Source: Kalmusia sp. IMI 367209 (lineage: Eukaryota > Ascomycota > Dothideomycetes > Pleosporales > Didymosphaeriaceae). Taken from it: 64,000 bases of DNA. A model generated the notes under the pieces. That model did not search any database, had not been told where the DNA came from, and saw nothing but the letters and a program-made list of their open reading frames with translations. The stretch spans positions 2,108,001-2,172,000 of the forward strand of contig JAPEUQ010000005.1 of NCBI GenBank assembly GCA_027946365.1. Reading direction: 5' to 3'. Shown here in pieces: positions 23,597-35,111 of this stretch. The position numbers and the translations under genes are program-made. Position 1 is the stretch's first letter. Each line of letters opens with the position of its first letter.

Positions 23597-24870
23597 TCAA
23601 TTGACATCCTCAAACTCATCCTCGTCGCTCTCGTCGCCGCCGTCGCCCGTAGATATGGCCGGCGTGGCCATGTTCGTGGGCGTGGGTGCAGCCGAAGATT
23701 CCAGCTTCACGCGCTTCGCATCTGGGGCACCACCTGGTGTGTCTACCAGAGCATCCTCAAATTCATCGTCTTCTTCGTCCTCATCATCCTCTTCCTCTTC
23801 CTCTGCTTTCGCTCGCTCGGCAGCGATTTGGGCAAAGACATCGTCTAGATGTCCCGCGTCGCTCTTGATGTCTACTGTCTCGCTCTTGATCGTGGGTGTT
23901 TCGGTACCGTTAGCCGCTATGCTTACAGCTGCACTGCTGCTATCTTGGGTCTTGTCGACTGTGGATTTGGTGTGCCAAGCAGGAAGCTGGTTCTGCGCCG
24001 AGATTTTCTCCTGGCGCTCCTTTTCGGCTGCACGTGCGGCTTCGTTGTACTCTGAGTTTGAAGCAATCTGCACCTCAATCTTCTCGACGACGTTGTTCGT
24101 GCCTTTGACCGCTGTTGGTTTCACCGTGTACTCGGGGACGACCTCGTGTCTCGCGCCAGGGTTGACCTCCTTGTCACGTGGAAGCTCGACAGCAGCTTCG
24201 AGCGCATCTTTCCCTTCGATGGCGGGTATGGTGACTCCATCGATCTGTTGCATGAGGTCTAACAGCGGCTTGAACTGCCTATTGAACTTGGCTGGCGTGT
24301 CATCGTTCTCAGGTTCCGGGCCATCATCGTCACCGAGAGCCGTGAGTGGAAAATTGCATCGCTTGCACAGAAAGCCGCTGTCTCGACCTAGGTGATCTAC
24401 ATTGTCCAGTACATCCATAGTAGTCCATTCCGACTTGCACTGAGCGCAGCGGAACTCCATCTTCTCGGCGGTAGGCTTCGCATCCTTCTTTATGCGCGAG
24501 TCGACCTTGTGGATCTTGTACTTGACGGCATCAATGGCACGGCGATAGTCTATGTAGAAGTATTCGCGGGTGGTAGCCTTCATGGCTCCCTCGCGCGTCT
24601 CTTGTCGAGCATACACCGTGATCAGGCCGCCCTCTTTCAGCTTTCCGCAAAACTTTCCCACGGTCTTCGAGTTCTTGCCGGCGTCGAGCACGAGTACCAG
24701 GTCGCTGAGCGTAAGCCTGGAGCACGTCAGCCCGAACCTGCAGTTGCAAAGACGCATTTCACATACGCGCCATGATAGATAAGCGCGTCGATGACGACGA
24801 TGTGCTCCGTGTCGTAGAACATGCGGACTACCGTCTTGACAAAGACCTTCCCGAGCTCAAGCGGATCCAT
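23597..24870 (-). CDS. tfa1: Transcription initiation factor TFIIE subunit alpha (407 aa)
   Basis: Exon 1 is 24870-24767. A 50-nt intron (GTATGT, GCTGAC branch, TCCAG) is followed by exon 2 at 24716-23597, phase 2. TFIIE alpha recruits and regulates TFIIH in the RNA polymerase II pre-initiation complex in the nucleus. The N-terminus (residues 1-100) is the extended winged helix, with ALIYHGA and LSDLVLVLD. A C4 zinc ribbon follows at C125, C128, C152 and C155. The C-terminal half is disordered, with a long Glu/Asp run at about residues 330-350 and an acidic end. The ATG at 24870 is shown by the canonical MDPLELGKVFVKTVVRMFYD start. Confidence 0.92.
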
Positions 24871-25152
24871 GGCAGCGGCGTTGGCGACGGCAACGACCCT
24901 CTTGCTAACGATGCTATTACGGCACGCGCAATGCCTCGGGCGGGACGAAAGCGTAACGGGAGGTTGAAGTCGCGCTCAAGGCTCCAGAGCTGGCGCGACA
25001 ATGTAGAGACAAGGCGGTGATGCGGGCGGTGAGCCGGTGAGCCGCACTTTCTGCGCCAAGACCTGCAGCTTCCAAAATTTAGTCCGCGAAGCTTACCCCA
25101 CGCCTTCACAGCTCCGTTGTGATCTTTCACTCATGCCCGCTTGTTTACCAAT
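24871..25152. promoter_or_regulatory. Shared divergent promoter, TFIIE alpha / Pus1
   Basis: A 282-bp gap between two divergently transcribed housekeeping genes. It is GC-rich with no clear TATA box, as is common for constitutive fungal genes. Confidence 0.4.
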
Positions 25153-27115
25153 ATGGAGCAAGCTTCTGAGAAGCCAGACGTGCCAATGGACTCCGAAAGC
25201 ACTCCCCGCGACGATTCGCCGAATCACGACAGGAAGCGCAAGCGCGACGACCGCGGCCGCGGCAGGGCCTTGCAACACGGTAGCCATCAACATAAGAAAA
25301 GAAATATGGGGCGTAAGGAGCATTTGTGAGTTTCTCTGGGCATCGCTATGCGCTTCTCTAACTAAACAGCCGCGAACAACTAGATAGGCGCGGGCGCAAC
25401 GCAGAACAACAGGCGAAGAATAAGCAGAAAGAGGAAAAAGGCGAGAAGGAGGACTCGGCACTGCCATCGGCTTTTCCAGCTGAAGAGGTCGACGCCGAAG
25501 AGCGCCGTCCTAAGCGCAAAGTTGCTGTGATGATTGGTTACTCTGGTACCGGCTACAAGGGCATGCAGATCGACAACAAGCAGAAGACCATCGAAGGCGA
25601 CTTGTTCAGTGCCTTTGTTAAGGCTGGCGCGATATCTAAGGCGAATGCCGATGATCCGAAGAAGTCTTCATTAGTACGATGTGCGAGAACCGACAAGGGT
25701 GTGCATGCGGCTGGAAACGTGATCTCGCTCAAGTTAATCATCGAAGACGACGATGTCGTTGAAAAGATCAACAGTAATCTGTCCGAGCAGATCAGGGTCT
25801 GGGGTATACAGCGAACGACTGGGTCATTCAGCTGCTACCAAGCATGCGACTCGCGGTGGTACGAATACTTGATTCCTACGCACACTTTCTTGCCTCCCCA
25901 TCCATCAAGTCATTTAGGGAAAAAATTGGAAGAGTTTGCCGAGAATGCGGGTGACTTGGAAGAGTATAAGAAGCGTCAGGCCGAGGTTGCACATTTCTGG
26001 CCAGAGGTAGAAGAGAAGCACATCAAGCCGATCTTGGAGACATTGGACGATTCCATCCGGCCGCTCGTGGAAGAAGCTCTGTACAACGTTGAAGCGATTG
26101 ATGGCCCCGAAGGCGATCCTGCCATCGACGCAGCCATCGAAGTTGAACAAAACGAAACTTTACCAACTACCGACGGCAAAGCTTCAGCTGAACCAGTTGA
26201 GCAAGCCAACAACTCAGCATCCAATGATCCAATAGATCAAGAAGTGCAGGAAACAATTGATACCATCCAAAAACAGCAACCCCAAGTCAGTCTGGATGAT
26301 GAGACTGACGGTGGGATTCCACTCCCGGATGATGTTGTAAATAAGCCAGCTCTCGAAGCCGCCGTTAAAGTACTGAAGAAGGCCTACCTGGACGCTAAAA
26401 AGGCATATCGTATCTCGCCCGAACGACAAGCGCGCGTTCAAGCGGCACTAAACCAATACGTTGGCACTCACAAATTCCACAATTACACCATTCAGAAGAA
26501 ATTCAACGACCGCTCCGCGCAACGCTTTATTAAATCGTTCAAAGTTGGCGAGAAGCCGATCATTATCAACGACACTGAGTGGCTTTCTCTCAAGGTACAT
26601 GGACAAAGCTTCATGATGCACCAGATCCGGAAGATGGTCGGCATGGCGGCGCTTACTGTGCGGTGCGGCACACATCCAGACATCTTCAAGTTGTCCTTCG
26701 AAAACAACATCATACGAATACCAAAGGCACCAGGTCTGGGGCTGTTGCTTGAACGTCCAGTCTTTGACTCGTACAATGACAAGGCAGCCAAACAGGCCGG
26801 GAGGGAAAAGATCGATTTTTCGAAGTACGACAAGGAAATTGAGGATTTCAAGGAGAGAGAAATTTATCAGCGCATCTTCAGGGAAGAAGCGCATGGCAAT
26901 CAGTATGCTTTCAAAAGTCCCACCATTGAAAAGTTTTGGCATTAACTATAAACAGGTTTAATTCCTTCTTTACACACCTCGATAATTACAAGGACCCCAT
27001 CTTCTTGTACCTGACTTCCGGTGGCCTCGAAGCAACCAAGAAGTTGAACAACAAGTCTACGCAGGGCCAGTGGGAGGACTCAGAAGATGAAAATGCGTCC
27101 GGCGGCGAAGGCTAA
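25153..27115 (+). CDS. pus1: tRNA pseudouridine synthase Pus1-like (621 aa)
   Basis: Exons are 25153-25325, 25370-26902 and 26956-27115. The introns are 44 and 53 nt, with CTAAC/TTAAC branches, and the phases agree. Pus1 isomerises uridines in tRNAs (and some snRNA/mRNA) in the nucleus. The TruA-fold catalytic motif ARTDKGVHA carries the nucleophilic Asp. MIGYSGTGYKGMQ and the FMMHQIRKMVG segment are further family signatures. An acidic insertion of about 110 residues (roughly 215-330) separates the two halves of the fold. The N-terminus is Lys/Arg-rich and could be a nuclear signal. Without the last intron the frame stops at 26945; splicing gives the conserved FNSFFTHLDNY ending. Confidence 0.92.
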
Positions 27116-27273
27116 TACCGCCTCTTTCACCTTTGCCTAGGCCCTAGCGGCTCTTATGTACATACAACATAATACCATGTTTTCTAAACATCAGACACGT
27201 GCCAGCTATCTCTTTGGATGCTAGGCAATCGCCAGTCAGCCCTGTCTATGCACAAAGGCTCTTTTACGGAGCC

Positions 27274-28471
27274 CTAGAAGATGGCCAGAGCATTGGGTGG
27301 TGATCCTACAAGTCCTGGAATGTTGAGCGGAGCTGATGTTAGTAAAAAGGTGTAACGCCCTGTTCTCTTACAATGCGCAGATAACGCTTTGAGGTCCCAA
27401 AATTCGCCGATACTCATCCCGAACATGGAGAGAAGCCATGGGTGGAGAACTAAGGAGTAACAGCATGAGGCACCATCACCGTCGCCAGGGTAAAAAAGCT
27501 TACCTAAATCCTCAGGTGCGCCAACAGACCCATCTTCTTTCATTGGCATTAGAGCCTCAAAAGCAACAGAGTCACCTGCAACGGCTGCAAAGTGCTTGTT
27601 CCAAAGCCACTTCACCGTCTCCAGACTACCGTGGACACCCGCCAGCTGCACATTCTGCATCATTGCGAAATCGGCTGGTTGTGGTGCTTCCAAGACTTCT
27701 GTCATGCCCGTCCGGATGATCAACACATCCCCCGAGCGAAACTCAATACCCTGATCTTTCGCTACAGCCTCAATGTCCGCCACTGTAATACGGTGCTCTT
27801 CGAACGGATGGAACACGGCTTCATCGCCGGTCTTTCCCTCTGCCGCCGCCTTGGCATCGAACCAATTCTTGACGTCTATCAGGACTCCACGTGCGACCAG
27901 ACCGCCGGCGGCGTGCCAATGGTCCAACGTTGGCATTTCATTAGCTTCTGTCGATTCAACCGAGAGTGCCTGCTGTGTGACTTGGATGCCATTGTAAGCT
28001 AGCTTTGCTTCCTGGTGCTGCCAGTGAACCAAGCTGTCCCACTGACTGCTCACCTATGTTTCGGTCAGCACCTAGACGTTGCCTCACAGTGTGGGGGCGC
28101 AAACCTGCGTGTTGAAAGTGAGCTCGTCATCCCAGCCGCAGCCATTCGAGAGACCTAAGTCGCTCAGCTTGGCTGCCTTGTGGGATGGAGGCTTGCGACC
28201 CATCGGAACCTTGCTTGCGTTTAGCGGCCAGCTAGTGGTAAGATGTCAGTGTTGAACGGATCAAGGGTAGTAATGCTGACTTGAGGGAGATGGACACGCC
28301 TTCTCGCGCTTCTCTGCAGGCTTCGGCGACGATTGAGGGCGTGAGTATGTTCAAGGTGCCACGCAGGTCTTTTTTACCATCCTTGTCGAAGATGCCCCAT
28401 GCGCAACCCTGCGGCATGCCATCAACTGGAGGGAGGTCATCAAAGTCGGGTAGATTTGCCATTGCGATCAT
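27274..28471 (-). CDS. Cyclase-family metal-dependent hydrolase, paralog 1 (347 aa)
   Basis: Exons on the minus strand are 28471-28281, 28231-28105, 28053-27504 and 27449-27274. The introns are 49-54 nt and all phases agree. The family (kynurenine formamidase-like cyclase) hydrolyses amides or lactones using a metal centre. The fungal form of the metal motif reads SSQWDSLVHW, with Gln in place of the usual first His. The core segments RGVLIDVKNWF, FRSGDVLIIRTGM and HFAAVAGDSVAFE and the C-terminal NIPGLVGSPPNALAIF are present. There is no leader peptide. Translation may start at the second Met (28462). The gene is divergent to a Baeyer-Villiger monooxygenase. A second member is at 45420-46577. 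Confidence 0.88.
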
Positions 28472-29084
28472 CTAAAGTCCGACTCTTGTGCTGTGTGGTG
28501 TATGTGGTATATGTGGGCTGACACGACCCGATATTTCACCTCAGCGCCGTCTTTCACAAGACCTCTTAGCGCGCACTATACGCGCCTGCAGCGCCTGACC
28601 AACGAGACGCCCCCTCTTTGTACCACATTAATATCGCCGTACACACGTACGTCCTGGGCGACGCCTGCTATTCGCGAAGAGGAAGGCACCCCGCATTTGG
28701 GGTAGACGCGCGGAACTGAAATAGGAAGTGTCGTTTGATACTGGAGGTGCTTTCGCGGAAGTGCGCCCGTAACGTTGTACCCGCTGCGTCATTTCAGCGC
28801 TGCGTATGACAAACACACTGTCTTGGGTGCTCTCGTCTTCACAGGCTGAAATCGCTTCATATGCGGGTGCGGCGTAGCACAAAACCTACATTGGAACTTC
28901 AATGCGCGGGCCTCTTTGCTTGTTCGTATAGCTCGACACCGACTTGATACATTGTGCTGGCTGTCTCTTAAGACGAGCTTTTAGTTACACCTGCCGTTGG
29001 TTCATTCTTTCCCCTTTTAAGCTTCCAGCTTTTGCGCTCTCAACGATCGTGCACCTCGCAGACTCCCAAGCACCACTTTCCAAC
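28472..29084. promoter_or_regulatory. Divergent promoter, cyclase 1 / Baeyer-Villiger monooxygenase
   Basis: A 613-bp gap between two genes transcribed away from each other. The last 100 bases before the monooxygenase ATG are pyrimidine-rich, as in many fungal core promoters. The frame that could extend the monooxygenase upstream lacks any ATG before 29085. Confidence 0.4.
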
Positions 29085-31019
29085 ATGGCTGCCGCAGTGC
29101 CTATGCCTCAGCTGCCATCTGAGCAGCTGAAGTTCATGGAAGAAGCTGCAAAGCGCAAACGACCCGAAGGGGCCAAACAATTCCAACCGCTTCACTATAG
29201 CGACAACGACCGACTACGCAGCCTTGTGGACGACATCTTTGCCGACCATGCTGCACTCGACAGACTTCCCCTACCGATAAGAGCCGGTGGTCACACCAAG
29301 TTCCTCATCATGGGCGCGGGAATGGGCGGTATCCTCAATGCCATCAAGCTTGTACAGGCTGGTTTCGCTCCCAATCAGATCGTGATGATTGAGATCGGTG
29401 GTGGCATTGGGGGAACGTGGTACTGGAATCGCTATCCTGGACTTCACTGTGACGTCGAGGCTTATTGTTATCTGCCGCTGCTCGAAGAAACGGGATATGT
29501 GCCCACGCACAAGTACACTTCTTCGGTTGAGATACGCAATTATCTGGTGCAATTGGTCGAGCACTTCGATCTTTCGGTTAGGATTATGTATCGTACTCAG
29601 GTCAATGGTCTCCAATGGGACGAAGGCGCGCATCAGTGGAAAATCGATATGACAATGGGCCGCGGCGAGGAAGGAAAAGAGAAGAACGCGATTTGGGTTA
29701 ATGCGGACTTCGCTATTCTGGCAGGAGGTCTGTTTCCGCATCCCCATGTTCCCAAGATACCTGGACTCGCGGGCTTCGAAGGCGAAATGTTTCACACCTC
29801 GCGTTGGAATTATGCCATCACGGGCGGAACAAGCGAGGAAGCATTCCCAGAGATGGTCAACTTGAAAGGCAAACGTGTAGGTTACCTTGGTACGGGCGCT
29901 ACAGCCATTCAGGCCGTGCCGGAAGTCAGCAAGTACGCAAAAGAGGTATACGTTTTCCAACGGACACCTTCCCAAGTCAACTCTCGAGGCCAACGGCCGA
30001 CGGATCCTGACGAATGGCATGAGAGCGTGGCTACCGGGCCAGGATGGCAGAAAGCCCGCATGGAGAACGCTGCACAGTACCTATGCAGGAACATCCCCGA
30101 TGACACGATAAACCTGATCAACGACGAATGGGCCAACTTAAAAGCCTACTGCGCCGTACTAGGTAGTGAGCGCTTCAGCGGCCTCACTCCCGACAAGATC
30201 CCCGAACACTTGGCTAATCTAATGGCCATGGATGCAGACCACAACACCAAAGCCAGACAGCGCATATCCGCCATCGTCAAGGACAAAGCAACAGCCAAGA
30301 ACCTCACCCCCTGGTACCCGACCTGGTGCAAGCGCCCCACCTTCTCGGACAACTACCTCGAGACCTTCAACGAGCCGCACGTGCACCTCATCGACACAGA
30401 CGGAAAAGGCATCGACAGCATCACGCCTCATACCGTCGTCGCAAACGGCCAAGAGTACCCCGTCGACGTGCTGATCCTTAGCACAGGATACCGCTCCCCT
30501 GCCTACGCAGGCGGCGACCCCGCTGCCCGCATCGGCATCGAGATAATGGGACGCAATGGTCGGAACATGACCGAGAAATGGACGTCGCAGGGCCCAACCA
30601 CCCTCCATGGCGTCTTCACAAACGGCTTCCCGAACCTCTTCTTCATCGGTCTATCGCAATCTAGTGCCACCGCAAACGTAAATCACACGCTCGCCGTGCA
30701 GACTACGCATATCTCGTCTATAATTTCGCATTTCCAGGGCTTGCATGCTGGCCAGCGCATCGTCGTCGAGCCGTCGGTGGAGGCGGAAGAGGGCTGGGCG
30801 GCAAGGTGTCTGGCGGGCGCGGCATTCTTTGCCTCGGTGGCGGTTTGTACGCCGGGGTACATTACGATAGAGGGGGAGGCTACGAGGCAGAGGGGGATGG
30901 AGGAAATGGTCAAGGCAGGAAGGGGCGCCATGTGGGCGGGCGGAATCGTGCCGTTTGAGAGGGTGTTAGAGGGATGGAGAGGAGAGGGGATGGTGGGTGT
31001 TGACGTTAGTGTTGTGTAG
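29085..31019 (+). CDS. Baeyer-Villiger-type flavin monooxygenase (644 aa)
   Basis: A single-exon frame. The first in-frame ATG is 29085 (MAAAVPMPQLPSEQ). Class I Baeyer-Villiger enzymes use FAD and NADPH to insert oxygen next to a ketone, giving an ester or lactone. Visible signatures are the FAD-binding GAGMGG loop, the GGTWYWNRYPGLHCDVEAYCY block, the fingerprint FEGEMFHTSRW (FxGxxxHxxxW) and the second Rossmann motif GYLGTGATAIQ. ILSTGYRSP near the C-terminal third is also typical. Its neighbours, a cyclase-family hydrolase that could open a lactone or ester and a Zn2Cys6 regulator, would fit a ring-cleavage pathway; that is inference. Confidence 0.92.
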   Translation: MAAAVPMPQLPSEQLKFMEEAAKRKRPEGAKQFQPLHYSDNDRLRSLVDDIFADHAALDRLPLPIRAGGHTKFLIMGAGMGGILNAIKLVQAGFAPNQIVMIEIGGGIGGTWYWNRYPGLHCDVEAYCYLPLLEETGYVPTHKYTSSVEIRNYLVQLVEHFDLSVRIMYRTQVNGLQWDEGAHQWKIDMTMGRGEEGKEKNAIWVNADFAILAGGLFPHPHVPKIPGLAGFEGEMFHTSRWNYAITGGTSEEAFPEMVNLKGKRVGYLGTGATAIQAVPEVSKYAKEVYVFQRTPSQVNSRGQRPTDPDEWHESVATGPGWQKARMENAAQYLCRNIPDDTINLINDEWANLKAYCAVLGSERFSGLTPDKIPEHLANLMAMDADHNTKARQRISAIVKDKATAKNLTPWYPTWCKRPTFSDNYLETFNEPHVHLIDTDGKGIDSITPHTVVANGQEYPVDVLILSTGYRSPAYAGGDPAARIGIEIMGRNGRNMTEKWTSQGPTTLHGVFTNGFPNLFFIGLSQSSATANVNHTLAVQTTHISSIISHFQGLHAGQRIVVEPSVEAEEGWAARCLAGAAFFASVAVCTPGYITIEGEATRQRGMEEMVKAGRGAMWAGGIVPFERVLEGWRGEGMVGVDVSVV

Positions 31020-31517
31020 AGTGATGTGATGTAAAGGGTGTGGTTGGGTCGGAGTGGGGGCATGGAGCACAAGTGTTGTTTTCTTTACAGAGGAAGCAGC
31101 TAGATTGTTCAGATTATCTGGGGGTAGGCTAGTGGAAGAGGTCCGTGAATTGGACTTGACTAATCTCTCCAAGGGATGGTCTAGGGTAGATACATAGCAA
31201 GGCGGCTCTGCTGGAGCTACGGCCCTATTTATCTATGTGAACTCAATAGTGATGAGTACGCTTTGTTAATGGGATGCACGTTATCACGAGTTTGCGCGGC
31301 TTGTACACGCTAGCTGAATTGCTTGCTTGAAAAGGTAAGAAGTGGGGTTCCGGAATGCCCTATGTATGTTTAGCGGATCTCGAGTCGCCAACGTCTTAGA
31401 CATCAGCATGTCTTCACGTATCTTCTACTCGTTCATCAAGAAAGCTTTGCATATTCCTTTGCTAGTTTAAATTGTGTGCACAACCCGTCAAAGCCTATAA
31501 AAGCATCGCACCCATTC
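31020..31517. other. Intergenic, no gene seen
   Basis: About 500 bases between the monooxygenase stop and the Zn2Cys6 gene. A TATAAAA lies at 31496-31502, only 16 bases before the ATG I chose, too close to be its normal TATA box. Confidence 0.45.
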
Positions 31518-33244
31518 ATGTCACGCGGACCAAACTATCGCTCCACGCAACGCGCCCCGCTTGCATGCACTGAGTGCGCTTCCAGGAAGATCAAATGCAG
31601 CAGAGAGATACCATGCCGGGCCTGCGTAGCCCGGGGAATGGCGACAGAATGCAGGCGCGAGGTTGTCGTCGTGCGTGGTCGTATACAAACTGCAGCTGTT
31701 CAACCGTCTCGTTCGTCTACCGATTGCCTTCAGCTTGACAATGCACGCCTAGCTGCTTTGATCACAGGTAATGATGGCGGCGAAAGAGACAACTATCCTG
31801 TCATTGATCTGACCGAGCATTACGAAAAATGCCTGTACGCCGCTGTAGGGCAGTCGCGCATGAGACGGACGGTTAGGTCCATCGATGATGTTATTACGCC
31901 TTCAGAGAGTTGTAGCCGCTACTTCGTCGATCATGCAAACCTCTGGACTTCGTGGGTACATTTTGCGTTCTTCTTTCCTGATTTCCGCGCCGAACACGAG
32001 CAGTTCTGGGCTCGGGATGCTGGGGCCCTCTCCTCGCGAGACTCACTATGGCTCGCGGTCTACTTCAGCGTCCTGTCTTCCACTCTGCTTTTTATGGATG
32101 ATGATGAGCTGAAAGAGATCGGCCACCTTCTAGGTAGTGACACTCCGCTCGATTCCCATAGTCATCTTCTCAGAAACTGGTATGATGCCGCGCTGTACTT
32201 CCTCGAAGAAGGTGACTTCATGCAGCGGTCGGACATCGCCGTCGTCCGCGCCATCGCCATCCTCGGCATTGTTGCTACGAACGTCGGCGACACTCACCGC
32301 CACGCCAACCTCTGGGCCTGCGGCATCCGAACGGCGCAGGAATTAGATCTCGGCTCAGACAGTGCGATGGCAGCCGTTGGGGAGACTACTCTAGAGCGAG
32401 AAACTCGGCGGCGGCTATGGTGGACTTTGGTCATATGCGAATGGCTCCCCATCCCGACTCGCGCGCCTTTCGTCAACGACGTCGACTTCGACTGCCAGCT
32501 TCCAAAAGATGTCGACGATGCGCAACTAGAGGAGCACCGAGGGGACCGTTTTGAGCCTGTCACAGCTCGGCAAGACCCGCGGCCTGTACAGTACCACATC
32601 GTCATGAGCAAGATTGCAATCATAAGCTACCAGCTGCATTCACGTATCCGACTTCGCCGGTGGTCCCCAAAAGACATCGACGGGTTCGTGCTGCAAGCTG
32701 ACAATCAGCTAGCCGCTCTGATCGAACAGCTGCCGCCACATCTCCGGAACGACGAGCTGAGCAGCCCGGAAACCCGCACGCGAGATGCTAAATATCCCTG
32801 GATACCTTATCAGAAGACGAGCTTGGCGATGAGCATACTCTATTATCGTCTGGCTATCAACCGGATCCTGCAGGTTTACTGGCTGGAAGGCTCTACTACG
32901 TTTGCGCGGGCACGGGCAGTCTGCCTCTCGTCGGCCATGGGCGTGGTGAGCTCGGCGGTTTCGGGGAGCAGTAGTCCTACTCGATTACGATCATGGTAAG
33001 CACACTACAATTCTAGCGTAGATTTATGCTAATTGATTCTAGGGCTTTTGCAATGACCATTTTTTCTGCAGCTGTCACGCTTTCGAGAGAGATCCTGGGC
33101 AGTACTAGTCCGAATCCGCAATTCATCCAGGCCGTCATTGAAAGCAAGGCGTTTTTGAGGCGGGTCCAGTTTCAGAATAAGCTGGCGAGTGAGGCTTTGC
33201 TGATCCTTGAAGAGCTGGGGGATGGTCTAGATCACTGGTCATAA
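31518..33244 (+). CDS. Zn2Cys6 transcription factor (559 aa)
   Basis: Exon 1 is 31518-32995 and exon 2 is 33043-33244, with a 47-nt intron (GTAAGC, GCTAAT, TCTAG) and agreeing phase. The binuclear zinc cluster is at C17, C20, C27, C33, C36 and C45. The middle region is the fungal-specific transcription factor domain, with ETRRRLWWTLVICEWLP and VNDVDFDCQLP. Such factors usually bind CGG-containing sites and often regulate adjacent pathway genes. Here the neighbours are the Baeyer-Villiger monooxygenase, the PhyH-type oxygenase and a transporter, so pathway-specific control is a reasonable inference. The start is the first in-frame ATG; the frame upstream lacks one. Confidence 0.88.
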
Positions 33245-33401
33245 TATAGTTGATGGCGGGCAGAATCAGCTACATCTAGAGGACACATGTGTACAACGTA
33301 TTCTCGTTGGGGCTCCTGTTCAACAAATGGAACAATACCAAGCAGCATATTCATTTTGTCTCGATCTATGATGAGTCGTAGCTTCACAGTTTTGTTCATT
33401 C

Positions 33402-34537
33402 CTAATATGCCACTACGCCTGCCAGCCTTAAGATCAGCTCGCTTTCTTCTGGTTCCTGCACCGGGCGGAACCGGGAGTACGTATCAGGCTTCCCGAGTCG
33501 CAACTTCTTGTCCTCCTGGTGAAATATGTTTGCGTGAGGCCAATGCGTCTGGAAAAGGTCAGCTCGAACTTCTAAACACCTAGATCTAATCTGCTCACCG
33601 TTCCAAGTCTCTGATGGAAGTACGTAGCCTTCTTCTCAAGGTCGTCCTGCGACGCAAACGCAGCAGGCGTATAGCACACATACATGACGGCCCTCACATT
33701 ACGACTACTCGGCACCACATTGTAATGAATCGTCCGCGAATCCCAAAGAATAAGATCCCCAGGGTCCGCGCACACTTTGCGCTGCGTGCAACCCCGTTGC
33801 TCAAACCACGCTACTTCCTCGTTCGCGAAGCCAAACCAGTCCGCAGGGCCCCACGTCGGGCGGTCTTTCAGGCCGGGATGCGCCTTGAAGAACTCCTCGT
33901 TCAGCTTGTGGGACCCTTGCAGCACCACCAGGCCGCCGTCTTCGGGCCCGTTCGGCGCAAGGTTCAGGATGCCTTGCACGCACTGCATGCCTTTGCGGTT
34001 GGGGCTCTGGTCGACGTGCGGCCATGGGTCCGAGGGTGCCATGTCTGCGGCGGGGAGCGTGAGGTTCATGCCGTCGAAGGATACGAGCAGCTTGTTTGTG
34101 CCCCATAGCTTTGCGAAGGCTTGGATTATTGCGGGCTCGCTGCAACGTGTCAGTCACTTTCTTTCTGGCTTTGGTCATACTGATTGTGTTGACTTACGCT
34201 CTTGCGTCCCACATGACTTTTTCGTGCGCTACGGCATAGCCGTGATACATGCCTCCCCCCTGTATGATGGTCAGCTGCCAGATAGAACCCGCAAGCATGT
34301 TGGGCCTTACTTGATGTGAGTTGGCAAGTATTTCTCGCCCCATTTGGAGACATCGTCGGCTTTGAAACCATATGGAAAGCTCTCCAGCCACTGAAACATT
34401 CCATCCACGTAAGACTGTGCCTTCTGATCGGACAAAACACCTTTGACTACAACATAACCATCGCGAAATAATTCGTCGCGCCAGTCTCCAGCTGTCACGG
34501 TCTCATCGACTGTCGGCTCGTTCTCGTAGTGTGGCAT
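33402..34537 (-). CDS. Phytanoyl-CoA dioxygenase (PhyH)-family protein, possible 1-nt frame problem
   Basis: Exons on the minus strand are 34537-34311, 34259-34198, 34139-33599 and 33548-33402. The introns are 51, 58 and 50 nt. The family comprises Fe(II)/2-oxoglutarate oxygenases that hydroxylate acyl or other metabolites. The iron-binding HVD (in WPHVDQSPNRKG) and the distal His in WDSRTIHYN are present, with RAVMYVCYTP after them. The exon 1/2 junction is out of phase by one base: exon 1 ends with two bases of a codon, but exon 2 must be read from its first base to give GGGMYHGYAVAHEKVMWDAR. The acceptor abuts a run of six G (C on the plus strand, 34255-34260). Seven would restore the frame, so this is either a real frameshift, a sequence error or unusual splicing. 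Confidence 0.8.
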
Positions 34538-35111
34538 ATTGGCTAGGAAGAGGCTAGTAATTCGTAAAAAGAGACTAAAAGGGGCAGCGTAGAGCGAGCG
34601 GTGAGGTCCTAACAGCTCAAACAATAGCAGCTATCAGCAATAATAGCTAGTATAGTTACTCGAGCTGAAGCTTTTAAACATAGCCCTACTCAGAGCTACT
34701 TGCCCGGTGCGTAACTGGCCAACGTAAAGTTGACACTCGGGCGAGCCCGGCCGAGTTCGCGCAGGTAACAACAGCCTAACTGATTCGGCGCCGGTTATCC
34801 ATAGCCGCTAAGACGTCGCGAATGATGATAGCATGTAAAGTCGCGGCGACAAATTCTTGCGGTCGTATTGGTTGAAGCGTGCTCTTTAGAGCCGGCCCGA
34901 TTGGCGCCTTACCCTGAAGGGAACCCGGGCGAGCTCGGGCGAGATACCGGCCTCATTTGGGCTTGTATCAATCTGCTCCATACCGGCAATCGCCATACCA
35001 TGGGGCCTCAACCGCCTGAGATCTAGATATAAATGGTGATTGAGGTGTCAATTTCGTTGCTGCAGCTGAATTTTGAGCCGTCTCTCGGGTGTCTGCCGAT
35101 TCTTTTCGACA
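34538..35111. promoter_or_regulatory. Divergent promoter with three CGGGCGAG elements
   Basis: A 574-bp gap between the PhyH-type gene (minus) and the sugar-type transporter (plus). CGGGCGAG occurs three times on the plus strand, at 34738-34745, 34926-34933 and 34936-34943, the last two 10 bp apart. The sites carry CGG triplets and overlapping GC palindromes (CCCGGG, CGGCCG), as expected for a Zn2Cys6 target. A TATAAAT box at 35028-35034 lies 84 bp before the transporter ATG. Confidence 0.5.

Noticed and set aside
28944..29084. N-terminal extension of the Baeyer-Villiger monooxygenase
   Set aside because: Open frame but without an ATG; family similarity begins after 29085.
31496..31502. TATAAAA as promoter of the Zn2Cys6 gene
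   Set aside because: It is only 16 bases from the ATG, too close for the usual TATA to transcription-start distance, so I did not annotate it.
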